A DNA stretch of 30,528 bases, from NCBI GenBank assembly GCA_041846495.1, contig JBGZEX010000063.1:1-30528 (forward strand), given 5' to 3'. Below are positions 1 to 8,321 of this stretch, piece by piece; the stretch's first letter is position 1, and each line of letters begins with the position of its first letter. This stretch comes from JBGZEX01 sp041846495. GTDB taxonomy: Bacteria; Bacteroidota; Bacteroidia; Bacteroidales; Marinifilaceae. Under the pieces are notes generated by a model, which saw only the letters and a list, made by a program, of their open reading frames with translations, was not told the origin of the DNA and made no database searches. The translations under genes and the position numbers were made by a program.

Positions 1-94
1 GCAACTCAAAGATAACCAAAAGGGCTGGTACATCGTGAGAAGTGTCAGCCCTAAATTTTATACGACAGAAGAAGTTTTACCGGACAGCAATATA
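1..94 (-). mobile_element. Left-edge end of an insertion sequence (partial copy, leader side)
   Basis: These 94 bases are the exact reverse complement of 30387-30480. In the right copy the sequence sits immediately upstream of a transposase-like start codon, so here the element would point left and its transposase would lie outside the window. Identity stops sharply after base 94, which I take as the element terminus. The copy also contains the leader hairpin (AGGGCTG at 21-27 pairing with CAGCCCT at 46-52). An open frame runs through 2-106 but is probably fortuitous. The IS assignment is inference; the identity is seen directly. Confidence 0.6.
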
Positions 95-390
95 ATTTTA
101 AATTAATCAATATCCGTAAACCTATACATAGATAGGAATTCAGGTATAAAAAGACAAAGAAAAAGATTGCAAAACTGCCAAAGCCGTATTGGGATGGCAA
201 GCAAACAAAGACAAATCGAAGAATATGTATTGTATCGTTCATGTTTTAACTTCACGGATTAAATTTTAAAGGTTATCAAAAAATACAGGGAAAATCGTTT
301 GTCGATACTAAAGAAATTAATCGAGATTTGACAATACTATTAAATTTGAAAACAAATAATATAAACGCATATTAAATATAAAATAATTAT
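95..390. other. Intergenic region between IS end and small ORF
   Basis: No convincing gene is seen. One frame on the plus strand, about 165-269, could encode a short peptide containing KTAKAVLGWQANKD, faintly like the C-terminal end of sugar-nucleotide epimerases, but it is far too short to call. The 3' part carries the promoter-like element at 341-348 for the next gene. The region is A+T-rich and may be a scar of rearrangement next to the insertion sequence. Confidence 0.4.
341..348 (+). promoter_or_regulatory. Bacteroidetes -7 element (TAAATTTG)
   Basis: TAAATTTG fits TAnnTTTG and lies about 42 bases before the ATG at 391. A TTTG occurs at 327-330, but its spacing is too short for the usual -33 element. 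Likely promoter of the small ORF and the following lipoprotein gene. Confidence 0.45.
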
Positions 391-537
391 ATGAAAAGGA
401 AAATATATCAAAAACCCGAAATTGAAATCATCAATATGGAAACGAATCATATTATTTGTATATCGGGAAAAATCGAGGACTGGACATTGGATAACGATGA
501 ATCCGACAATGACGAATGGAGCGATGATAACGTGTAA
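391..537 (+). CDS. Small acidic 48-aa protein, 'KPEIE' type
   Basis: The ORF starts at ATG 391 and ends with TAA. It encodes 48 residues beginning MKRKIYQKPEIEIINME, followed by NHIICISG and a very acidic tail rich in Asp, Asn, Glu and Trp. Short proteins with a basic start, a K-P-E-I/V core, a central Cys and a charged tail are common in Bacteroidales beside fimbrillin-like lipoprotein genes; their function is not known to me. It has its own upstream -7 element and lies 19 bases before the lipoprotein pseudogene, so the two were probably co-transcribed. There is no signal peptide or membrane segment. Conservation of the pattern supports a real gene; the role is unknown. Confidence 0.65.
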   Translation: MKRKIYQKPEIEIINMETNHIICISGKIEDWTLDNDESDNDEWSDDNV

Positions 538-556
538 AAGAATAAATAATAAATTT

Positions 557-2252
557 ATGAGAAGATCGATTAATAAAAAGTTAGCATATATCTATAGGGG
601 GTATATGATTATTGCTTTAGCTTTTTAGTCTTGCTCGAAGCAGGATGAAATCAATAAAATCGAACCGGATAATACAGGCTATAAAGTTTCACTCAATGCA
701 AGATTGAATAATCCCGGAGAAAATATGGCAAAAGGCAAGACGCGTACAATAGTAGTTAAAGACAATGTAAACGGTCTTAAAACCACTTGGGAGACTGACG
801 ACAAGCTGACAGTGGCCTACGTAAGCGGAGGCACATTGAAAACAGCCGAACTTTCCGTAGCATCGACAAATGGAAATTCGGCCATCTTTCACGGGACCGT
901 AGAAACCGGCGCAGATGCCCAAGCTTTTAAAACAAGCAGGTTGTATGCCGTAAATAATAAGGATACGGATAAAATCGAAGTTTCGATAGGTGATAACAAG
1001 ATGAAAGTAAATGTCGATCTATCCGAACAAAACGGGAAAGTTGAAAAAATTGCCGATTATGACTTACTCTATGCGGAAGGGAGTGTAGCTTCGGGCTTGG
1101 AGTTTCGGCATCAAATGTGTGTTATTCGTATAGATTTTATCGACGAAACTTCTACATCGCCGGGGAATATTCTTACCGATTTGTCATTTATTTATATACC
1201 AGCGATCTCCACCGATAAAAGCGTATTCGCCGATAAGGCTTTCTTTGAATTTGGAAACAATACAAAAACTTGCCAATATACCGGTATAACTTTTTTCAGT
1301 CCCAAGACTTCCAATATTGCATTTTCAGAAGGCAAAGCTAGCATATATATCGTATCTCCTGCAAACGACAAACTCTCCGGCAATCTTTCGATAGAAACTA
1401 AATGTTGCAATAATAACACTTTTCGCAGACATCTCCATATTAAAGACAAAGCTTTTCCTGCTCAAAAAGTCGTAGCAAAAACCGTAAAACTCAAATCCGA
1501 CGACCGGAAACCGAATATCGGAGACTATCTCTATAACGACGGGACATGGGGCCCCTTAGAATATCATTACGACAAATATCCCGTAGCTTTGATTTTCAGC
1601 AATTATACCAGCGATAATGATCGCCAAAAAGGATATAAACACGGATATGCCGTAGCCTTGCGCGATGCTGCATGGCCTACGCCTTGGGGACCGGACAATG
1701 CCGATTATCCGGAAACAGACAATCTGTTTGAACATATCGATGCTACGGCTCCACTGACGATGATGAATAATTTAGACGGCCTAATAATTTGTAAAACATT
1801 GAATGAAAAATACTTAAAAGAGTATACGTATAAAAACTACTATAATCATAGAGGAAGTAAAGCCGCAATACCATTGTCTATGGAATACGGCGGATATTGG
1901 TGGCAATATGCCTATGAGAATATTCCGGCAATGTATATACTTTGAGTTGGCTTTTCCATTCGGCTGAAGAAAAGAGAAAATATCTCAAAAGATTTACCGA
2001 TTATTTCAGTAGTGCCTACAACCCGATTTTAGGTCAATATTATAGCGACGGCCGGATACCTCAAACTACTTTTATTTGCCGGGAGATGGACAAATCTATT
2101 GGTATCTATGGGCCTGCAATGAAGCCAAAAACGACGGTACGGCATGTTGTGTCCGCATCACACAAACAGAAATAGGTTTTACCTATCTCAATAAACGACA
2201 GGGAACTCATTCTTCAAATGGTTATGCCGCCCGATCGATAATAGCCTTCTAA
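557..2252 (+). pseudogene. Fimbrillin-like (Mfa-like) lipoprotein, broken by an amber codon and two frameshifts
   Basis: The reading frame opens at ATG 557 with a basic N-terminus, a hydrophobic stretch (MIIALAF) and a lipobox-like SCSKQD, so the intact product was a lipoprotein. An in-frame TAG at 626-628 sits two codons before the lipobox Cys, where Leu would be expected. The frame then stays open to about 1945 and contains family-typical stretches (GDYLYNDGTWG; a KHGYAVALRDA segment; a FDGL-like NLDGL segment). At about 1940 the frame shifts to one open to about 2080 (SWLFHSAEEK...). It shifts again near 2081 to a frame ending at TAA 2250 with GYAARSIIAF, matching the usual YxVRPVLAF-like end. 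Both shifts fit loss of one base in a short T or G run. Such proteins are surface or pilus components of Bacteroidetes. An N-terminally shortened cytoplasmic product from ATG 704 is possible but unlikely. Confidence 0.8.
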
Positions 2253-2359
2253 ATGAAAAATATATTAACCCTCCCGACAAGCCCAAAGATGGAATCGGCC
2301 ATAAGCGAGATAATATATTTTCTTGAGCATTGAAAAAACGATAACTCAAATCTTTTTCT

Positions 2360-2367
2360 TAATTTTG
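2360..2367 (+). promoter_or_regulatory. Bacteroidetes -7 element for purB (TAATTTTG)
   Basis: TAATTTTG matches TAnnTTTG and lies 27 bases upstream of the purB ATG. No good -33 TTTG is seen at the expected spacing. It probably drives purB, the ABC exporter and queF as one transcript. Confidence 0.5.
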
Positions 2368-2394
2368 TAGGGAATTAGCAAAAAGAATCGAATC

Positions 2395-3735
2395 ATGCAA
2401 TCATTAAATGCAATATCTCCTATCGACGGAAGATATAGAGAGAAAGTATGCGATTTGTCCGAATATTTTTCGGAAGCCGCATTGATACGTTACCGTTTGA
2501 TCGTCGAAATAGAATATTTTATCGCATTATGCGAAATTCCTTTACCCCAACTTAAGGGGTTCGACAAGAAAAATTACGACAACTTAAGAGATCTTTATCG
2601 ACAATTCACCGATGAAGATGCCGGAAAGGTAAAATCGATAGAATCCGTTACCAACCATGATGTAAAGGCCGTCGAATATTTTATAAAAGAAAAATTCGAC
2701 GCATTGAATCTCGGCAAATACAAAGAATTCGTACATTTTGGTCTTACATCCCAGGATATCAACAATACGGCAGTCCCCTGCCTTTTCCGGGATGCAATCC
2801 ACAACGTATATTATCCCCTCATAGAAGAACTCATTTTAAAGCTGGAAGAAATGGCGGAAGGTACGAAGGATATCGCCATGCTGGCCAAAACGCACGGTCA
2901 ACCGGCAAGTCCCACTAAAATGGGTAAGGAAATTAAAGTATTTTCCTACAGGATCCAACGACAATTGGAACTTTTAAAAAAAGTTCCGATATCCGGAAAA
3001 TTCGGAGGAGCTACCGGCAACTTCAATGCCCACCATGCAGCATATCCGGAAATCGACTGGATTGCTTTCGCATACGATTTTTTAAACGAACAACTGAAGA
3101 TAGAAAGGGAAACTTATACGACTCAAATTTCGAATTACGACAATTTGGCGGCAGCCTGCGATAACCTGAAAAGAATCAATAATATCGTTTTGGATTTGGA
3201 TAAAGACTTTTGGACTTATATATCCACAGAGTATTTCAAACAAAAAATCAAGACCGGAGAAGTAGGTTCGTCCGCCATGCCGCATAAAGTAAACCCCATC
3301 GATTTCGAAAACTCCGAAGGAAATCTCGGCATTGCCAATGCTCTGTTCGAACATATAGGCAATAAACTTCCCATATCCCGGCTTCAACGGGATTTGACCG
3401 ACTCTACGGTAATTCGAAATCTCGGCGTCCCGCTGAGTCATACGATTATCGCTTTGAAATCCACTCTTAAAGGCCTTGATAAGCTTATCATAAATCCCAT
3501 TGCCATCGAAAAGGATTTGGAAAACAATTGGGCGGTAGTAGCCGAAGCCATCCAAACGATATTGAGAAAAGAAGGTTATCCCAATCCGTACGAATCTCTG
3601 AAAAGCCTGACAAGGACCAATACTCGAATAAGCGGAAAAGATATTGCGGACTTTATAGACGGCTTGGAAATATCCGAAAAATTAAAAAAAGACCTCAAAA
3701 AGATCACTCCTCTGAATTATACGGGAGTATATTAA
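2395..3735 (+). CDS. purB: Adenylosuccinate lyase
   Basis: The product splits adenylosuccinate to AMP plus fumarate, and SAICAR to AICAR plus fumarate, in purine synthesis; it is cytosolic and tetrameric. The 446-residue length is that of the E. coli-like class (about 456). Visible hallmarks are SPIDGRY near the N-terminus, the substrate-binding segments TSQDINNTA and KTHGQPASP, and the fumarase/ASL superfamily signature GSSAMPHKVNPIDFEN, whose serine lies on the catalytic flexible loop. The N-terminal start fits the family. The ABC exporter gene starts 12 bases after the stop and queF follows, so the three are probably co-transcribed although their functions differ. Nothing is missing. Confidence 0.97.
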   Translation: MQSLNAISPIDGRYREKVCDLSEYFSEAALIRYRLIVEIEYFIALCEIPLPQLKGFDKKNYDNLRDLYRQFTDEDAGKVKSIESVTNHDVKAVEYFIKEKFDALNLGKYKEFVHFGLTSQDINNTAVPCLFRDAIHNVYYPLIEELILKLEEMAEGTKDIAMLAKTHGQPASPTKMGKEIKVFSYRIQRQLELLKKVPISGKFGGATGNFNAHHAAYPEIDWIAFAYDFLNEQLKIERETYTTQISNYDNLAAACDNLKRINNIVLDLDKDFWTYISTEYFKQKIKTGEVGSSAMPHKVNPIDFENSEGNLGIANALFEHIGNKLPISRLQRDLTDSTVIRNLGVPLSHTIIALKSTLKGLDKLIINPIAIEKDLENNWAVVAEAIQTILRKEGYPNPYESLKSLTRTNTRISGKDIADFIDGLEISEKLKKDLKKITPLNYTGVY

Positions 3736-3747
3736 ATTTTATATTTT

Positions 3748-5571
3748 ATGAAGGATCTCTTCTCGGTATTTTTCAGATTCATACCGCCTTATAAATGGAG
3801 ACTTGTTAAAAGTATCGTATACAATATACTCCATGCTTTGTTCGGTACCTTATCTCTCGTTATGCTTACTCCGCTTTTAGGCATATTGTTCGGTACGGAA
3901 CGGGAAGTGACTGAAATAATACCCTTTGCTTGGAATATAGATTCCATAAAGCAAATATTCTATTACTATATTACCCGAATAAAAATCGAATACGGAGCCA
4001 CTAATACGCTCCTGTTCGTAGGAGTTATTGCCGTCATTGCTTCGTTTTTAAAAACGGGAATGGCTTTTATGGCTTCATACGAACTCATTTATATACGTAA
4101 CGGAGTCGTTCGGGATATCCGCAAAAAAATATTTTCAAAAATCATCATTCTCCCGCTCTCGTTTTTTTCGGATGAACGCAAAGGAGATATTATGGCAAGG
4201 ATGACGGGAGACGTGCAAGAGGTGGAAAATTCCGTCATGAGTTCATTGGAAATCCTTTTTCAAAATCCCATTCTGATCATCGTCTATCTTTCCGCCATGC
4301 TGATGATGAGTTGGGAGTTGACGCTTTTCGTATTCGTAATGCTTCCGGTTATGGGAGGAATTATAGGAAAAATCGGAAAATCCCTGAAGAAAGAATCCAT
4401 GGAAGGACAGATTAAAATGGGAGAAATCCTTTCCATAATCGAAGAAACCCTTTCCGGTCTCAGAATCATCAAAGCCTTCAATGCGGAAGAAAAGGTAAAC
4501 GGAAAATTTTCCACGGAAAACGAAGCCTACAGACGTATTCAAAACCGATTAATGCGCAGGCGTTCTTTGGCCCATCCTATGAGTGAATTTTTAGGGACCA
4601 TCGTTATCGTCATCGTATTATGGTTCGGAGGTTCCCTTATTCTAAACAATAGCGGAAACCTCAGTGCTCCGGAATTCATAGCCTACATAGCTCTATTCTA
4701 TTCCATTATCAATCCGGCAAAAAATCTCTCCGGAGCCTATTACAATATACAGAAAGGACTTGCCGCCATCGAACGTATCGATATGATTGCCGAAGCGGAA
4801 AATACGATAGCCGAAAAGAATAATGCCATCGTTCCCCGGGGATTCGATTCGGCCATAGAATATCGCAATGTCGACTTTTCTTACTCGAACAACAAACCCG
4901 TACTCTCGTCGGTGAATTTAAAGATATCCAAAGGGATGACGGTTGCTTTGGTGGGACCTTCCGGTTCCGGTAAAACGACATTCGTCGACCTTTTGCCCCG
5001 TTTTTACGATATAAGCAAAGGAGCTATTATCATAGACGGAGTAGATATACGAGACCTCTCCATCAAAGGTCTCCGCGAACTTATGGGCAATGTAAATCAG
5101 GATCCCATACTTTTTAACGATACGATATTCAACAACATAGCTTTCGGTGTTCCTAATGCCACTCAGGCCGATGTCGAAAATGCCGCCCGTATAGCAAACG
5201 CCCACGATTTTATAATGAATACGGAAAAAGGCTATCAAACCAATATCGGAGACAGAGGAAACAAATTGAGCGGCGGCCAACGCCAACGTCTCAGTATTGC
5301 AAGAGCCGTATTGAAAAATCCGCCTATAATGATATTGGATGAAGCGACCTCGGCTCTCGATACGGAATCGGAAAAATTAGTGCAGGAAGCCCTCGACAAA
5401 CTCATGGATAACCGAACCTCCATCGTTATCGCCCATAGGTTATCCACCATAAAAAATGCGGACTTCATATGCGTATTCAAAGACGGGCGTATCGTAGAGC
5501 AAGGTTCTCATAGGGAACTTCTGGCAGTAAACGGCTTATATACCAAATTATACAATATGCAAAATTTCTAA
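3748..5571 (+). CDS. ABC exporter, fused permease-ATPase (MsbA-like)
   Basis: A 607-residue half-transporter that would act as a homodimer in the inner membrane. Residues 1-330 form the ABC transporter type-1 membrane domain with about six helices (for example around 25-50, 86-112, 165-205 and 282-325). The C-terminal ATPase has Walker A GPSGSGKT (403-410), signature LSGGQ (507-511), Walker B IMILDE (527-532) and a switch His in IAHRLST. The architecture is that of MsbA-type lipid A flippases and multidrug exporters, and Bacteroidetes commonly keep such a gene with housekeeping genes. The substrate cannot be decided from sequence; lipid or LPS export is a reasonable guess. It lies between purB and queF with short gaps and likely shares their transcript. 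Confidence 0.9.
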   Translation: MKDLFSVFFRFIPPYKWRLVKSIVYNILHALFGTLSLVMLTPLLGILFGTEREVTEIIPFAWNIDSIKQIFYYYITRIKIEYGATNTLLFVGVIAVIASFLKTGMAFMASYELIYIRNGVVRDIRKKIFSKIIILPLSFFSDERKGDIMARMTGDVQEVENSVMSSLEILFQNPILIIVYLSAMLMMSWELTLFVFVMLPVMGGIIGKIGKSLKKESMEGQIKMGEILSIIEETLSGLRIIKAFNAEEKVNGKFSTENEAYRRIQNRLMRRRSLAHPMSEFLGTIVIVIVLWFGGSLILNNSGNLSAPEFIAYIALFYSIINPAKNLSGAYYNIQKGLAAIERIDMIAEAENTIAEKNNAIVPRGFDSAIEYRNVDFSYSNNKPVLSSVNLKISKGMTVALVGPSGSGKTTFVDLLPRFYDISKGAIIIDGVDIRDLSIKGLRELMGNVNQDPILFNDTIFNNIAFGVPNATQADVENAARIANAHDFIMNTEKGYQTNIGDRGNKLSGGQRQRLSIARAVLKNPPIMILDEATSALDTESEKLVQEALDKLMDNRTSIVIAHRLSTIKNADFICVFKDGRIVEQGSHRELLAVNGLYTKLYNMQNF

Positions 5572-5576
5572 CCGAT

Positions 5577-6473
5577 ATGGAGGTTGAGGAAAAAAATACA
5601 AAGTCGTCTCTCATTTTAGGAAAAGAGACCGTATTTCCTAAAAAATATTGTCCGGATATTTTATTCACCGTCGAACGCAAAGAAAACAGGAAAAAATACG
5701 ATATTACGGGAAAAGAATTTTGCGGATTCGACAGTTGGCATGTATACGAATCCACCTTTTTAAAAGAGAACGGCATGCCGATAACAGGTATATTAAAAAT
5801 CGTATACGATGCCTCCTCTCCCCGTATAATCGAAAGCAAATCGCTCAAACTTTACACGGGATCTTTCGGCATGGAGCGTTTAGGCGATTCGGATGCGGAA
5901 GCCATCTCCAATTATAAGAAATTAGTTGCCGAGGATATCTCCCGGCGTATAGAGAGTGAAGTTAAAGTCGGTTTCTTTACTTATCCGCTTGTGCGGGAGA
6001 GGGATGAATTTTCGGATTATATCGTTATGGAAACCATTCCGGAAATAGCATCCGCTCCGTTTACGCATTACAAGGAATCTCCATTCCTGCTTGAAGAAGG
6101 AATGGAAAATACCGCGACAAGGCGCCGAATGAAACTCTGTACGCACCTTTTGAAAAGCAATTGCAAAATAACGGCACAACCCGACTACGGAAGCGTTTAC
6201 ATCGATTTCTGCGGGAACCTATGTCCGTCTCCCCTCAGCCTGCTCCGCTATATCGTATCTTTACGCGAAGAAAATCATTTCCACGAAGAAATATGCGAGA
6301 TGATATTCAAAAGAATATACGATTGTTCCAAACCGGAACATCTCAACATTTCCTGCTTGTATACGCGAAGGGGAGGTATCGATATATGTCCTTCCCGTTC
6401 GACTGCTCCGATGCTGCTTCCCCGTTTTTTGGGAAATCCCCATTGTCTTACCCCCCGAAATTTCCGTCGTTAA
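5577..6473 (+). CDS. queF: NADPH-dependent 7-cyano-7-deazaguanine reductase
   Basis: QueF reduces preQ0 to preQ1, a step in synthesis of the tRNA wobble base queuosine. The product has 298 residues, the long two-domain (E. coli-type) form. The N-terminal half carries GFDSWHVYES and the QueF motif ESKSLKLY (from residue 86). The C-terminal half carries the catalytic Cys in LKSNC (Cys196), the nearby QPDYG (Asp203 is the expected acid), the NHFHEE segment (233-238) and TRRGGIDI (263-270). ATG 5577 lies 5 bases after the ABC exporter stop, which suggests translational coupling. The convergent gene's stop is only 6 bases beyond the queF stop. No other queuosine gene is visible in the window. Confidence 0.93.
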   Translation: MEVEEKNTKSSLILGKETVFPKKYCPDILFTVERKENRKKYDITGKEFCGFDSWHVYESTFLKENGMPITGILKIVYDASSPRIIESKSLKLYTGSFGMERLGDSDAEAISNYKKLVAEDISRRIESEVKVGFFTYPLVRERDEFSDYIVMETIPEIASAPFTHYKESPFLLEEGMENTATRRRMKLCTHLLKSNCKITAQPDYGSVYIDFCGNLCPSPLSLLRYIVSLREENHFHEEICEMIFKRIYDCSKPEHLNISCLYTRRGGIDICPSRSTAPMLLPRFLGNPHCLTPRNFRR

Positions 6474-6479
6474 TAAGCA

Positions 6480-8315
6480 TCAGGGCTTTATATTCAAACG
6501 TATATCTATGGATTGAAGATAAGCCTTAAGATATCTTTTTATCGAAGCCGGTGTGTTTTCCGGTTTGTATTTATCCGTATCCGGATAATAAAAATAAACT
6601 TCTTTTCCCGGCCTTATCATCCCCACTCCGTTTGCATAGCAAAAGAAAGCGAAAGCCGAATCCTCGGAACGGGCCAACAAATTCCTGCCGTAGGGATAAT
6701 CTTCTCCTTCGATTTGCAATTGTTGCAAAAGAGTTTCGGCCACATCCGTCTGACTGCCGTAAGTTTCGATGATCCGGCCTTTTTCCTTTACGGCACCACC
6801 GCTGAATATCAAAGGTATATGATACATGCTCGCATCATCCGGAGATTGATTGCCCATATAACGTACTCCGTGGTCGGCAACTAAAACCAATAAAGTATTC
6901 TCCCATATGCCGGAAGCTTTCAGTTTATCCGTAAATTCTCCTAAGCAGGCATCCGTATAAGCAACCGAATTCATAAAACGATGTTTGGTATCTCCGCCTT
7001 CTATCCGCACCTTCCCCGGCACGTCAAAAGGTTCGTGACTGCTCATATTGAATGCCATATAAAAAAACGGAGATTCCGCAGTCTCGATATCTTCGAATAA
7101 ACGTTCGAACATAAATTCATCGTGTATGCCCCATTTGAACTTGTGTTTCAAAGATTCTCCCGAAAAATCGTCCTGAGTAACCAAAGAGCGGAATCCCTGT
7201 CCCGTATAGGAACGGAAACCGGCGAAATTCAAATCTCCCGCATAATAAAATGCCGTTTTATAACCTTTTTTTTCCAAATCCAAAGGCAAATAAGGCAAAT
7301 AAGGCAATAACTGACGGCGAGACAATACCGAAGCCGAGGGGAAAGAAGGAAATCCGCTGATTACACCGGCAATTCCCCGATCGGAACGATTTCCGGTTGC
7401 ATAAATATTGCGAAATAATACTCCTTCTTTCGCCAACATATCCAAATTGGGAGTAATAGCTTCTCCTCCGAGGACTCCGATGGCATCGGCCGTAAAACTT
7501 TCCAAAAGCAAGAGTACGATATTGGGACGAGACTGCGAAATCAAAAAATCGAAATCTCCCTTTCTCCCGTAAAGAGAATCCGTAACGGCAACGGCTTCTC
7601 CGTCTTCCATAAAACGATATTTTCTAATACGCTTCGAATGATGAACCGCCTCGTATAAAAAATTCCATACGGGATTGATCGCCGCTTGATTGGCATGAGA
7701 ATTACGGGAGAAATATACGAAATCCACATTCATGGGAGCTACGTCGAAACCGCCTCTTATGGGCAGCAGCATAACTCCTCCGAAAATCAAAAAAAACGGC
7801 ACTTCATACCAACGGACGGGAGAAAAACGGGAAACGGATAAAAAAGGAGCTATCAAACGCCGGTAGAGATAGAAACCGATAAATGTCAATCCGCCGATAA
7901 GACCGACAAGTCCCGCCAACCTTATCGAAGAAACGGAGGCCATTGCTTCTTTCGGCGTTTTCAAATATTCGAATACGGAAGAATTCATATGATATCCCCA
8001 AGCTTTGAACAATTCCAAATCCGATACGATAATGAGAGAAAAAACAGCGATAAGTACAAAAGTAAATACCGCGAAAAAAACTCGTGCCCATTTTCTATAA
8101 GTCAGGATAAAGAAAACCATAAAGACGGAGGACAACATTACCACATAGCCGGAAAGCGAAGCATCCATACGCAAACCGTAGGCAAACACTTTGAGCAATT
8201 CCCGGCCCCCTTCGAATTCCAGATTCTGAAAAATCAAAAACAATCCTCTCGCCAGACAACTGAAAAATATCCAAAATATAAAATAGAGGATAAGAAAAAA
8301 CAATCTATTTCTCAT
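6480..8315 (-). CDS. LtaS-like membrane-anchored sulfatase-fold (phospho)transferase
   Basis: The 611-residue protein has about five N-terminal membrane helices (near 5-30, 55-72, 78-98, 132-150, 170-185) followed by a periplasmic alkaline-phosphatase/sulfatase-fold domain. Metal-site motifs are visible: LLLESF (Glu272), the nucleophile region GNRSDRG (Ser311), SSHEPF (His427) and ADHG (Asp481-His482). The family includes lipoteichoic acid synthase and phosphoglycerol or phosphoethanolamine transferases. Bacteroidetes lack LTA, so a head-group transfer onto lipid, LPS or glycan is inferred. In LtaS the nucleophile is Thr; here the aligned position reads Ser. It lies 6 bases downstream of dnaB on the same strand and may be its last co-transcribed gene. 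The substrate is unknown. Confidence 0.85.
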   Translation of the reverse strand: MRNRLFFLILYFIFWIFFSCLARGLFLIFQNLEFEGGRELLKVFAYGLRMDASLSGYVVMLSSVFMVFFILTYRKWARVFFAVFTFVLIAVFSLIIVSDLELFKAWGYHMNSSVFEYLKTPKEAMASVSSIRLAGLVGLIGGLTFIGFYLYRRLIAPFLSVSRFSPVRWYEVPFFLIFGGVMLLPIRGGFDVAPMNVDFVYFSRNSHANQAAINPVWNFLYEAVHHSKRIRKYRFMEDGEAVAVTDSLYGRKGDFDFLISQSRPNIVLLLLESFTADAIGVLGGEAITPNLDMLAKEGVLFRNIYATGNRSDRGIAGVISGFPSFPSASVLSRRQLLPYLPYLPLDLEKKGYKTAFYYAGDLNFAGFRSYTGQGFRSLVTQDDFSGESLKHKFKWGIHDEFMFERLFEDIETAESPFFYMAFNMSSHEPFDVPGKVRIEGGDTKHRFMNSVAYTDACLGEFTDKLKASGIWENTLLVLVADHGVRYMGNQSPDDASMYHIPLIFSGGAVKEKGRIIETYGSQTDVAETLLQQLQIEGEDYPYGRNLLARSEDSAFAFFCYANGVGMIRPGKEVYFYYPDTDKYKPENTPASIKRYLKAYLQSIDIRLNIKP

Positions 8316-8321
8316 ACGACA

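Noticed and set aside
51..242. Leftward 63-aa ORF near the left edge
   Set aside because: It crosses the IS end and flank, is rich in Phe, Leu and Tyr from A+T-rich DNA, and has no promoter or homology I recognise.
165..269. Peptide with LGWQANKD resembling the end of a GalE-type epimerase
   Set aside because: Only about 20 residues match by eye and there is no upstream coding sequence; chance is likely.
626..628. Possible reassigned or suppressed TAG codon inside the lipoprotein gene
   Set aside because: TAG ends parA and the 94-aa gene at their expected C-termini, and the same lipoprotein gene also has two frameshifts, so simple decay is the better reading.
7280..7310. Tandem GGCAAATAA units
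   Set aside because: They encode LPYLPYLP inside the LtaS-like gene in frame; a short low-complexity repeat with no sign of variation here.
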